DNA of 64,000 nucleotides from contig JALBUN010000003.1 of assembly GCA_025174535.1 (NCBI GenBank), forward strand, positions 868,001 through 932,000, given 5' to 3'. Source of the DNA: Cantharellus purpuraceus (taxonomy: Eukaryota > Basidiomycota > Agaricomycetes > Cantharellales > Hydnaceae). Under the pieces are notes generated by a model, which made no database searches, had not been told where the DNA came from, and worked only from the letters and a program-made list of their open reading frames with translations. Both the position numbers and the translations under genes were made by a program. Of the stretch, positions 1 to 13,662 are shown piece by piece (the stretch's first letter is position 1; each line of letters begins with the position of its first letter).

Positions 1-130
1 TTGCTGTGTTGTAGTCGAATATCATTGGGTTGTGTGTGCCCGCCAGCGCTTGATGCATCATGTAAGCTGTCCATGTAGGCTGTCCAAAACGTCAAGGTGG
101 CGGCCAACTAACTGATGGTGAGGGGCAACG

Positions 131-3100
131 ATGCCTTCTTCCGACAATGAGAAATTATACAAGAAGGCTCCTGGAACGAAGGCCAGTCAGCCCGGATCGA
201 CGTTTAGATTTGGGAAGCGACAGGGCTCTCAGTTTAGCAACTCATCTCGGTCCGCCTCTGAATCCACTACACCTTTATTCAAAAGTGAATACTCTCTGTC
301 GCGTCCGAATACACCTAATAGAGAGGATTCAACCTTGTCCGCACGCAATGGTACTGGTGCATCATATTCAGCTCAGCCTGCAGTCCGTCTTGTAAACAAA
401 CAGCTTCCTTCAGAGTCGGATTCAACCACTGGCTCCCCGGGAGGAATGAACGTACTTGGTGTCAACACTGTGATGGAAGTTGTGGAGCCTCTTATTCAAT
501 CTCCAGAACCCATGTCTCCTCAACCTATAGCCCCTTCGAAACGAATGCGCCGAGATGCTAGTCCCCCACCTTCCAGGACGACAACACCCGTACCTTCATC
601 TCCTCGAATTCATTGGAACATGATTCGCAATGCTATCGTACCTGGTGCACCTGTCCCTTCCTCAAGTCGGTCACTCCCTTCAGACGTCGTTCCTCCCCAG
701 CCCAGCTTCACTACTGCCCCTCCTCGTCCGCAAACTCCGAAGCCATCGCGCTTTGCACGCCTTGGATTCCGTCAAGTCGTCGAGCATACCCGTGACTTGG
801 CTCATGACGAAACTAGCAGATTTGAAGCCGAAGTCTATCAAGCTTGCGCGACTGCAAGGTTTGGGGATGTCAGACAAAGGGTTGAGAGAGACAATTTTCA
901 ACAATTGTATCTTCCCTTTGTGTCTACTACCTCTCTCCCACTTTCTACTGTCACTGTCGCTACTCAGACAAGCAAGTCCACTCAATCGAACGAGTCAATT
1001 GGACGAACAGTTCCTTCTCTCAAGCAGCTCCACCAAACCTTGGTGCGCTACGCATCGATCTCATCTCTAGACGGGACTATGGCACGCCTTCCTTACGAGT
1101 CCGATATTTTGTCTGTGCTTTTGATCCCATTCACGTTGGAGACCGGTTTGGAGATCGAGGAGCGATGGCTTGCAGTGGAAACGTTCGAGATTGCAGTTAA
1201 AACATGGCGTGGAACTTCTCAACAGGTGACGAACTAATTACGGCCTTGAAGAATTCTTTAACTCACGTGTGCAAAGCGCGAAGTTGATCGGATTCTGTGG
1301 TGCTGCAAAGCGGGATGTATTCCAGCGTCACCCGTACGCTCTCGTGTGCTCGGCACCTTGTCGAATCTGCTATTCTCTTCCTCGCCTTTACAAGATGCAG
1401 ATCCGCTTGCTCTCCAGAATGTCCTCCAAGGCTTACAGCTACTCCTCCATAATTTTAGTGTGCATGCGCAAGGCTCAGACATTGACACAAAGATTGTCCA
1501 TGAATTCTGTGCACGTCTCTCAAGCGGTGAATGTGGGCAGTTGGATGTGGATGAAATTAAGCAAGAATATGGTGAAGAATGGAGCTCGCTGGACACCAAT
1601 GAATCCATCCGCACGCAGATTGCCGCGGAAGGTGTGGTGCGGTGTATGCAACTTGGTTCTGAAAGTCTGAGGCGTTGGATTTTGCACAACTCAATAGAGG
1701 TGCTCATCGCAATTCAGTTTATTCTATATTCCTTCTAATTGAAGTTGTTATTTTTTGCGTAGACTTACTGGCCTTCTTACTCTGAGCCCCTCAGTCCTCT
1801 CTGCAAGACGATCGTAGCACGTCGCTTAAGCACGTTTCTTCGATCTTCGCTTCATTTACTCCGGTCAAACATGGTCCAGGCCGATCATCGCCTTCGAGAA
1901 TCAGTTGCAGGTGTCACTATCCACCTCCTTTGGCACAAGGCGCTAGTTGAATTGGAACAGTTGCCGGTGCCAACACATGCCCCCGATGGTCGTACGCTCG
2001 CGGTTGAGTTGTTGCTATATCTTTTGTCTACAGACCCTTGGGATCAGAGGCAACGAGTGGTTGAACTCATTTGCAAATGGTGCGATGATGTCAATGGGTG
2101 GAAAAAGTGTCTGGAAATCGCAGTCCGTTCTCTTGTCAGTAACCCATATGTGTCTGCTAGTGCCAGTCTTATACTCCACACAGGTGGAGAAATCCGAATG
2201 GTCCTATCTTTCCTTCGTCCTTCAAGGCGTAACGAACTCTCTACCCGATGTAGAACGAAGGCATATAATCTCCAATGCCCTCCCGGCTTTACACACGGTT
2301 GGTAGTTTTTTTCTTTTCTTTTTCTTCACCCATCATTGACCCGTGTGCCTCATAAGCGCCTGGTCCTTGATCCTCCTCTATCTCCGTTGTCCACATTGAC
2401 TTCGCTTTTGCAATCATTGGTCGAGTTGTATCCCCAGCAGTTCTATAAACCGCTTTTTAGCCTGGCTGGAGCATCTCGAGACTCAACTATCGTGGGACAA
2501 TTTGGTATCGTGACCGCACTAGCTCAATATCTTCCAGAGTTTTGGATCCGTGATTCAGAAATGATGTCAGTCGTCCTGATGAGTGACGTTGGAAGTTCCA
2601 TCAGCAAGGGCAAGGCCAAGGAGGACCATCCGATACCATGGTCAAGGACGAGGATAGGGCAATCGTTGATCATGTTGGAACTAATTCGATGCGTTAAGGA
2701 GTTAACCAAGACGAAGAAGGATCCCACCTCTGTAAGCATGCCCATTTAATGCAAACGAGAGCTAACTCCCCCATAGCCTCCAGATGGGTCTCATGCCCTA
2801 GCATATCGGTTTGTTACCGGCCTTGAGGCTCGTCTGGCCATATTGTTGGAAGCAAAAGCGAGTATACCTCTTCTCACGTCAGCACATCGCTTCAGACTAA
2901 CATTTACCTTTCAGGAACAGAGTGCATTAATCCCCTTTTCTCATCGAATCCTTTTAAGTGACCTATTCCGGGAGATCCGATTATTTTCCCGATCCTTGAA
3001 GCCGTTAGTTGTAAATCTCTCTCTCTCTCTGACATTTTGATTTAAAATCCTTTTTCCAATAGCGCACCATGGCTTCAAAAAGTTGTGACTTGGGCAGTGC

Positions 3101-6100
3101 AGTCATATCCCGGAGCTAGTTTACAGAGCACGGACAATCCTTTCGCTGATCGTTCCGGGTCTGCTCCATTAACTGTGGGCGACGAAGTTTATGATGAGGT
3201 CATGTCGTCTCTAGGAAAGATGCAGTCGATCTATGTTGCTTGCTGGCAGTCGCCTCCCTCCAATTCACAAGTGTGTTCAGCTTCTGTCTATCTCTGCTTC
3301 ACCTTATACGATGCTCGCAGCGTGGCACATTGGTCCTTTCAACAGTGCTTGATCCACGTCTTCCAAGGACTACTGCGGACCAACCTGCAGAGATACGAGC
3401 TATTAGAGAACGTGAAGAGCTTATGGCCACCTTGCCAAATGGAGTTACGTCTGCAACATTACGCTTGTTGGTAGCTGTTTGTGCTTTGCTCACCCAAACA
3501 GAGCACCGCACTCTTGGTCCTGTATTATGGTCACAATTTCTCGTTGAAGCTCAGCCTCATATAGTGGCTCCTGTAAGTGGAAACGATCATGGTGCCTGGT
3601 GTCTACTCAATGCTCGCCTTTCAGGCCTGCTTCTTGCTGACACATTGTTTGGAGAAGTTCCCAAGTGATATGACAAGACTCATCAAAAGTGACAAGCACA
3701 GGTACGTAATGTTGACGTGCTGGTCCTCAAAATACTAGATGGTGCTTCTCCTGCAGTCCCGACAATGAAACCAGACGAACCTCAATCCGACGACTCATGA
3801 CCTTGTACTCTTGGCGTTCTCAGCTCCTTTCCCAGACGTATATCCAGGACAGAGGGAGGCGAAGGCCATTCAAATTAGCCCGACAGCCAATTGCCTTTGT
3901 AGCTATCGATGTTGGATCTGGGAGTTATGTTCATGAGCAAACTGAGGAAGATCGGAAGAACCTTCCCGGCGGGACCCTACCGCTCGAGTTGCGCAAACGA
4001 TTAGCGGAAGTGGGCTGGGAGCAGGATGATCTTCCTACGGATACTCGATTAGAGACAGTCAGAGCTCCAATCTCGTTGTTTCCCGTCTCACAGCTTGATC
4101 ATATCAACACTGTGCGCGACCAAGCTACGATCCCTCCCTCACACAGTGTCGACAGTGCCCCCCAACTACTTCGCCGTAAATCCAGCTCCTCAAGTCATCA
4201 TCCGGGAGCAAAGCGTCGGCCGGTGTTCGTACCCGCCTTGGTATCATTATTCTCGTCTATGGCTTTCCTCGTCGTCGACTCAGATCCAGCCGTTGCGAGT
4301 GCTGCACGAGAAGCAATGCTTTTGATACTTCGTGATGATCCTGTCATGCTCTGTCGACCTGTCATGGATATATTGTCGACAGATTTGGCGCAAGTCGGGG
4401 AAGCAATTTCTATACTTCGCGCTTTACTTCATATTCACCATCGCCTCCCTCCGTCCGCGAGTCATCATATCTTTACACATCTAGGAGGATTCTTGAAATA
4501 TGTTTCGCGCGATTACGACACGGATCCAAAGGCTCTTCGCTCTTTCTCCTACACCGTGCCTATCCTTTCCAAGTTGATCAACCAAGTCAGCAACCTTTCC
4601 ATCCGAGATCTACGTCGATCAAAGTTTGAAATCTACGTCTTCCCCTCTGGATCTCTGTGGTTCCCTTCTACTGCACCACTGTCCACAACGTTTCCCCAAT
4701 CGCTTGGTCCGACCGTCAACCCCTTTGATGAACTTCCACCTCAGCTCGTTGCCATCTGTATGATCCGCACAGCACAGAATATGCTTTTATACGATATGCT
4801 CAAACAGAAACCACAAGAATTGCACACCGTCCGAAAAGCTCTGACGGGATTAGTTCTTCCAGGCGAGAATACTGGTAAAGAATTGGATGCTCACAGCTTT
4901 CTCCCTCGTCGATTATTGCACAGAAACCGACGACGCAGTGGGTACCATCAAGTTTCTCTGGCCTTAGCTAGGAGCCACCTACTTCTCGTGGGGCAGGTTT
5001 TTCGAACCATGTCTAGAAACTTCAATGGCAAGGCAGAATTGGCCCGCTTGTTCGATGGCATCAATAGAATTTTGCTGGTGCATGGAGATGATATCGGAAT
5101 TGTCGCTCACGCTTCGATAGGTCAGCCAATCACGAAGTGATTACTTATGTTGTGACTGAATTAAGCGTCGCAGCTTGTATGATTGCGGTTACGCGATTCA
5201 AAAGATTTGTATCGTCCAACAGAGGCTTTACGCTGTTTATGCCAGGTCTTTTAAAAGTATATGCTGAAGCAGAAGGTCACATGGGCATTCGGCATGCCAT
5301 TCAATACGCGTCCAGCCGCTTCTACGCCATTCACGAAGAAGCGTATCTCTTTCAAGGCGTGGACCTTGCCTCGAGTATCATTGTGAGGTTGGAGCGCCCA
5401 GAAGACCAAGACTGGTTTGCTGGGAAAGTATGGCGGTTATTTGCAGCTCTTAGTGTACCTCTTCATCAAGGTGTGCCAGATGTTGCCGGCATCCGGGATT
5501 GCAATATGGCGGAAGAGCGTGAGGCACTTATTGCTGCCACAGTCATCGACGAGACTACCCAGGCAGTCACGCAAGAATCTCCAGGAGGGGAGCAACTGAA
5601 AAAGATACTTGCTTTGGGGCAATATGACAACAAGCTACTCCAACTAGACGATCTTGCCAAGCTATTCCTGACAGTCATCGCTCATGATCATACCGTCATA
5701 CGGTCTCAAAACTTCCTGACATTGTTTCGACGCATGGCGCCAGAGTTTTACAATGGCTCGAAATCATCTCGTGAGGTTTTACGAGACGGTATCAATGCGC
5801 TTGGTTCAGCGCTCTTTGCAAAGGCCCCTCGTCAAAAGGCCTCTGAGCTCAACCAAGGACGACCATTGCAACAGAACGCTGTTGATGCCATGTCCCACGA
5901 GTCAGAGGATAGTGGTTATATTTTTGACAACCCTTCCACACCTTGCGATCACATCGTCATGCGCCGCGAGTATCTGGGCCTGGTGATAGCGTTCACTCAA
6001 ACAGGTGGTGAACTTCGATCGGGGACTGTGCGACGCTCACTAGATCTTGTTAAAGGCTTGTTAAAAGAGTCCACACGGCCAGATCCGGAGGCAGAGAGTA

Positions 6101-7821
6101 ACTTTCTACACAAGCTCACGAAGAGTTCTTTCTTGGCTTGGGGTATTTCTGTGAAGCACGCACGCACTCTTTTGCATGAAGTTGCACCCGTGATAAGGGC
6201 ATTTACCTTTTCCATGGACTGCAGTGGCGTCCTGGACTCTGTCACAGATCTTCTCAAGCGGCCAGAACTAGCGAATGACGTTAGTTTTGTTCTATTCGTG
6301 ATTGAACAGATTATCGGGCCAGTCTTGGAAGCTTGCGAGGACGCAGCTTCTGAAAATCTGCTCATGTCGTTGCCAATCAGGTCTTCTATCATATCGCTCG
6401 TGTGTTGTGCAGCCACTCTCGCACATGCAGATGTGGCCCGTGTCATCGAGAAGCAGGCTCCATCCCCGGGTTTCTTGGCCGGAATTGTTCTACCCCTCTG
6501 TTTGACCATCAAGACGTCGAAGGAAATGGCAACAGACCATCAGTGGCAAGCAAACACGCATACAAGACAACACAGTCTTGTCTTTGTACGCCTTTTGGCT
6601 TATGCTATGGATGCATGTCGTGGAACCACAGAAGCCGGCAATGGGAGATCATCACCACTGCCAGCGCTTCATCGACGAGATTCTGAAAGGAGCAAACAAT
6701 CATCTCAGCCGGCGAGTAGGATACCTCTTGCTACATTGACAATTGTTGTGCAGATAATCAAGGTTATTGTTATTCGAGCCGCGGATGACGTATCTAGGGG
6801 ACCTGCTGGAATATGGCCGCGAGTAGCGCAGTTTCTGCAGCAGCTTTTGGAGGATGGAAATGCGCGTTTTGCCTTGTCATCGGGCTCATCGCCGCCAGTG
6901 TCACCCTGGCAATCTCCACAACTTGGCTCTAGTCCGAGTTCAGTTACCATGCATGGACGTACTCGGTCGACTTCTTCTGACGATCACCTCTCTCCCTCGC
7001 TTTGTTTGAATGGCAGTGGTGCTCCGCGAGTGGTTGATTACCTGGCGTGGTCCCTGATGGAGTTTATCTGTTGCGCTCCCTCGCCTTTGACCATCCAACT
7101 ACGTCTCTGGATGCAAGAAAAGGTCCACAATCTCGATGCTGAGCTGAAAGTCAGAGAAGTCCCCGGTCCGTACATGACAAATGATTCCCGCCGTCTTTCG
7201 TCATCCGTATTCGCGCGGCCTCGCGGGTCATCGACATCACCGGAGGGGTTGCGAGCGTCCCATGGACGACTCTCCAGGACACCGAGCGAACTGAACCTCT
7301 CGGCCACCCACACCAATTCTACAGACTTCAGTGCCTACAGCAGCCGTTTCCCGCCTCCATCCCCCGGTTCTTTACAGCCCGTGTGGTCGGGACCTCGGAT
7401 TGTGCATCTCGGCCCCACACAAAACCACCAGCTGATGCAGCCCATGGTCGAAAGATCTACTTCGCAGGATAGTTATTTGAGGAACCTTGCGCGCCATGCG
7501 TATATCGGCCTGCCGGCGCTCGCGCAGCGGACACGGGAACGCGTGCGGCTGGTGCAGACGTGCATGGGGTATTGGCGGCTGTTACCTGTCCCCGTCGTGG
7601 ATGGGCAGGAGATTGAGGGGCAGAATGAGACTGTGACGTTGAAGGCGTGGACGAAAGCGTCGGCATTGAGGATGCTGGCGGACGAGGCGAAGCTGGTCAT
7701 GGATGAATTTCCAGAATGTTTCCATGAGACGTTGGGTGGTGGCTTTGTCGATGTACCCTCGAATCCCGCAGACGAGGAGCCGCAGACCACTAGTCCAAAA
7801 AGACAACCTATACTATTTTAA
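131..7821 (+). CDS. Very large helical-repeat protein, possibly UNC80-like
   Basis: Predicted 2377 aa in 12 exons: 131-1225, 1277-1699, 1763-2134, 2184-2297, 2357-2731, 2777-2857, 2915-3003, 3063-3270, 3321-3572, 3625-3701, 3757-5120, 5138-7821. The first ~230 residues are Ser/Pro/Thr-rich and probably disordered; the rest is long, mostly helical, Leu/Ala-rich sequence of ARM/HEAT character, with another Ser-rich stretch near the C-terminus. No membrane segment or catalytic motif is visible. Blocks such as YPQQFYKPLF, EFWIRDSEMM, LLEAKEQSALIPFS and RILLVHGDDIGIVAHA read like the UNC80 family, a scaffold of NALCN/Cch1-type cation channels, but this is recall of family style, not an alignment. 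Alternatives are Mor2/Tao3/Furry-type or other giant scaffolds. Odd points: intron 6 is GC-AG, and the frame shifts at 5121-5137 with no normal-sized intron. The gene is certain; the family is tentative. Confidence 0.55.
5121..5137 (+). other. 17-nt frame interruption in the large ORF
   Basis: Two long open frames of the same gene meet here: the upstream frame stops at 5138-5140 and the downstream frame continues for 894 codons. Removing exactly 17 nt that begin with GT and end with AG (gtcagc...cgaag) restores the frame and gives ...AHASIVITYVV. That is far shorter than any normal spliceosomal intron in this window. A 1-base insertion or 2-base loss in the sequence, or a true frameshift mutation, would look the same. 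Confidence 0.5.
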
Positions 7822-8008
7822 GAGATATTTGACTTTCGCATTATGTATTAACTTATTTCGTTTCTCTCGGTTGGGATTGTAATCAACATATGGTATACCT
7901 AGATAGTAACTTTACAGCACGACATACTGTTGGGTGTGTACATGCTGAATCAAAAGAATTCACTAAAACAAACAGTGTGAAGGAGAAAGGTATTATATAA
8001 TAACCTCG

Positions 8009-9802
8009 TTATGCCCACGATAACAGGAAAGAACCGGCAAGCACAAGACCAGCGTAGAGTTTCCAAGACACTGATGCAGCCATCGCTCCCGGCGTGCCAT
8101 TCATAACCGTTGTCTGATTTGTGACCAACACAGACGGTATCTGCAACCCATTGGTGGAGGCGTTGGCGCCATAGACGTACGATAGTGCACCCGCAGGAAC
8201 TGAGCCCGCCGGGTCCGAGCAATTGACGCTAACCGACTGGATCATGGTGTAAAAGTGTCCCGCAGAGGTATAGTCGGGGTCATTCCAGTTGATCATGCTG
8301 GAATGGGGAGAGCGGTGAACGGGAAACAAGCGGCGTGAGCGCGTGAAAAGTGAAAGAGAACACACGCAGTGTGAGGAAAGGGGCTTACCCTCCTGCCCAT
8401 TGGATGGTGCCAGGTGCAGAACTGTTGATGCCTGCTGGCCACAGACTGCGGGATGGACGTCAATGCTTTACGTGCGGGAGGCGACATGAGCTGGGGACAT
8501 TACCTCATTTGTATCCGGCTAGGTGTCGAGGGGTAGGCTCCCTGCAGGTCGGACTTGGACACGGTGCGATCCAACTTACCATCAATCAAGAAGCGTAACG
8601 TATCTGGTTGCCAATCGATCTTACAAAGATTCATAAGTACAAAGTAATGGTGGCTGGAATATTTGTCACCGTATAGTCATGGTAATTGGAAAACGTGTCC
8701 GTAAGGTTGCCAATGGTCTGACCGTTGTTGTCTGGAAGATGTGGTTCAAAACATATGAAAGAGGTATGCGTGCGCGTGAGGCACTCACAGTTCGGCACGC
8801 CGAGCCAGTAAAAGTTAGTCTGTCCCTGCGTGGTCTGATTACCTAGCACGAGTGCCCAATCGTCGTAAACATAGCCAATATATGAAGAGCAACCAGAGGA
8901 CACACATACCGGGGAATTCCCAATCGATTTCGTCCTTCGCATCAGACATTGTGATAAACGCTGTTACAACGCCCGCCCAACGACCGGTTTTCACTTGATA
9001 GCAAAACAAAAGGAAAACGGAATGCGTCTAAGCTCTGAATCAACACATCAAACAGCAGAAAACTTACTGCGGGTCGTAATAGTTCCGTAATGAACATACC
9101 GCGTGGACGACACTCTCGTCCCCCCATTGTCCTGTGTGAGCGTCAAGACGAGTTCGCCACCGTTTTGGTTTGTGTTGAGAATGTTGCCCTTATCGACAAT
9201 CCAATCTAACATGCAATGAACACCTGAGACTCAACAATCCGATACCGAGACGACAATCACAACGGACCATGGGCAGTGGCGTTTCCATCGTATAAAGATC
9301 CGTTAGACAGAATGCGCGAATTATCCGGGAAAGTGTGCTAGAAAACAGGAGGACAAGTTGGATTACGCACGCGCGTTTTCTATCAGCTGAGCAGCAATGG
9401 TACGTACGGTAGCGCTCTGACACAATGGTGACGGCTCGCAGGATGTGGGTGAATGGGACCATAAAGGGTTGCAACCACCAAGACAGAAATTCTATGGCCA
9501 TGCACACGTATGCAGAATCAGCACCCAGCTCGATACCTTACCGGGAGATTGCAGGGGGGGACGCACAGATCCAGAACCGCAGAAACCGAACTCAGAGCAG
9601 CAGGGAGTGCTAGATGGGCACGATGAAGATGCGTTGCTGGATCAGGATGGGGTGTGACGATGGCGGCGATGAGACTGGGCGGTACATGAGCAACTTGATA
9701 CAAAAATACGCACCAAGTAATCCCACCGCCTTGCGCAAGCACAGGAAGAATATAGCCTAGAAGAGGCAGGGTTGCAAGAATAATCGATCTCGCGGCAAAC
9801 AT
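8009..9802 (-). CDS. CRH-type GH16 cell-wall transglycosylase with CBM18, GPI-anchored
   Basis: Predicted 361 aa in 11 exons (genomic: 9714-9802, 9567-9609, 9408-9491, 9268-9337, 9068-9205, 8910-8993, 8789-8842, 8670-8731, 8504-8619, 8389-8445, 8009-8297). Order: signal peptide (~1-24), a Cys-rich chitin-binding CBM18-like module (about 30-51, TPCCSEFGFCG...CLGGC), then a GH16 fold with the catalytic DEIDWE at about 162-167 (Glu163 nucleophile, Glu167 acid/base by family analogy), QTNFYW, and HDYTIDW...LRFLIDG. The C-terminus is a Ser/Thr-poor spacer ending in a hydrophobic tail, typical of a GPI signal. Such enzymes transfer chitin chains onto beta-glucan in the wall. All splice phases close. 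It is convergent with the large gene at 131-7821, 187 bp apart. Confidence 0.93.
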
Positions 9803-12331
9803 GAGTGAGTTGTTGGTATAGTGTGAGCGTAAATTGGGGGTTGTTGTGAATGAAAGTGAATACAACGAGTGTGATGGTGGTGGTAGGAGACAGCCCGTGT
9901 CCTCGGGCTTTGGTAAAGACGGTGAGGGTAGCTAAGAGTTACGCAAACAAGCGTTTTTTTGATCCGATCCACATGTGTCCCTCATCGGCACGCGCACAAC
10001 CCAACCCTGCAGAAAACCTATACAGCCTCTACGTAGAACATATACAAGGTTATTGTCCCCCAAAGCACTTCATTCCACTCCAGATTTCAAGGCACATTAC
10101 TCAAATCAACCGAAACTGGTACCGCCCAAGTCCGACATATTTGGCGACCAGAGCTTGCTTTAGGGCGTACAGCCTAAGCCCAGGTGCTATGACACTTTTT
10201 AGGTCTGACTCGCTTATAATCATCTCTATGCCAGTGGGCTACTCTGAAACCCAGCACCTCATTGGGCAATTGCTGGCGTCACGGACCGTATGAATGATAG
10301 ATAAAGAGGGAACCAACTGGTATTGTTCGTCGACAACGGCCTGTAACATTGGCGACTGCACGACAGTAACCATATCTGCGCCCATTTCGTCGCTTGAGGC
10401 TGTTAGGATTAGGAAACAAGGGGTTGGCTCTAAACGGGTGGGCTGCCATGGCGGCCGGCGCCGAGGGCTACGAAGTAGACAGTCTAAGCAGTGGCCCACA
10501 TCAGCTTAGGCTGTTGAGGGCGTTTGTGGCGAATATGTGCATCATGGGTTTCACAAAACAGATTGCACGCCAGTCCATTCGAAAATGCCTTGAGAGTTTC
10601 AGCTTGATCCCTGTCCATGTCACTACGCAAAACGATGCGCCTTGGACTTACATGCCTTCCTCACATGCGCATTGACGTTCATATTCCCCTGACACTGTGG
10701 ACTCTGTAATACGAGTGGTTGAGTGGTTATGCTCGGTCTTGACTCACGAGAAGACGTGCAAAACGAACTAATCCACATCCCATGAATGTAGCCACTGACG
10801 CCCGAAAAAAGTACACAGCTATGCCACTGTGACGCGATCAGTCAATCAGCATTGTATAACTCGTTGACATGAAGGTGACATATTTCGTGACATGGGGCGT
10901 CGCCACGTTTCCGGTACTTGGTTTGCGTAGAAGGTCTTGCCCCAACCAAGTCTTCGTCGTGTCTTTGTCATCTGAATATGTGCTCATATCGAGTGCCGGA
11001 TCACAGAAATATTACTGGTGCTTTTTTTCTCTCTTATTGAACATCGTATACTTTTCGGAATACTTACGTTCTTTGCCTGTAGCACTGGCTCGTATCCTGG
11101 GCCCAACATCGCAGGCAGGCTCACTCGTTACAAGCTCGTTTAACGCACCAGTGGGAATTGGCATATAAATGGCATGCTACAGACTCTCGAGTTTGGGTTT
11201 CGTGTGTCGGTCTTTCATGCATGTTTCGTGTTTGAATCTGACAGTCGTTGACTTAACTGTTGGTCGCCCATTCGACGTGCGAGGATAGCCAGATATGGGA
11301 ACCCCCACTATACCTATCCTCATGGCTGCGGAACCAATGTCCAGTGCGTGGGCATCACACCCATTATTCTCCTAGGAGATACATAGGAAAACTTGCCCAA
11401 GACACACATGCTTCCGAGAGTATTCTCCAGCTTCCTTGTCTCACAATCTTTATCGTGGGGAATAACGCATGGATACAGGCGTTGTAACCACAGAATACCC
11501 AGAACGGACCGAACCCATCAACAAGTTCAATACCGCTTAAAGGGGGGTTCTCGACAAGATCATCCGCATGCCTCGGGCCGTATGTACAAGTGTGTAGCTG
11601 TCACAGTCAAACCCGATTTCTCAAAAATCCCGAGCTCACCGGCCAGCGGGCTTAGTCGCCCATACCAAAACCCCCATATTAGAACCCCCCATTGGTGTCT
11701 GAGGACGGCCCGAACACCAAGCGCCACTTGATAATTAGGCAATATCGCCCATGTCCTGCCTCATGAAAGACAATCTTAGATGCGACCAGTCCCTTCTCAA
11801 ACGCCATCCCTACCTAGTCACAGTTTGAATGCCAGGACGGCGGTTGTCATCTTAAAGATCTTTAAGAAGTTTCTGATTAAATGCCACTCACTTAGCTTGA
11901 GGCACCTCGGTGGTTCTATAAGGTTCGATCAATTAAATGGCTAGTCGTCCCCGCTGATTTCTCTTATCTACCTCGTTGATCCGAACTCAGCCGGTGCAGT
12001 CTAGCTATTCTCGAAGATGAGCATGTCCGGAGGGTTGACGGGATCTCAATCTATCTAGATCAGGCATTGGCATCTATTTGAAATGACAACCATATTATTG
12101 CCACGACATTTTGCCTGAAGTGTGTTAGTCAAATGTTAACAGTCTATTGATATCCCTTTTCTCTCCCCGACTAGATGAGCGAGTTTCTACTTCCGTTAGG
12201 GCGCTCGAGTCGATCCCTGGCATAAGGAGCGATCCCTGGCATAAGGAGGTTTGTGAAGGTAGTGATCGAATATTCACCCCAAAATTTACCATTTATGGGC
12301 CCTGTTCAACCGACCCTGATAATTCCACATT
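9803..12331. other. Gene-poor stretch
   Basis: No frame here resembles a protein family and no consistent exon chain could be built. The first few hundred bases must hold the promoter of the CRH gene on the minus strand. The stretch contains a perfect 19-base tandem duplication at 12206-12248 but no recognisable transposase, reverse transcriptase or tRNA. Confidence 0.5.
12206..12248. repeat. Tandem duplication of a 19-base unit
   Basis: The unit cgatccctggcataaggag occurs twice head to tail with no mismatch, just beyond the 3' end of the thioredoxin reductase pseudogene. It looks like a recent replication-slippage duplication. No function can be read from it. Confidence 0.8.

Positions 12332-13662
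<1,331 letters not shown>

Noticed and set aside
630..1070. 146-codon plus-strand ORF inside the first gene
   Set aside because: It overlaps the Ser/Pro-rich first exon in another frame and has no family features; a shadow.
5997..6512. 171-codon minus-strand ORF
   Set aside because: Antisense to the well-supported long exon 5138-7821; composition reflects the coding strand.
131..7821. Mor2/Tao3 (Furry) identity
   Set aside because: The characteristic N-terminal Furry blocks were not recognised; kept only as an alternative since no alignment was possible.
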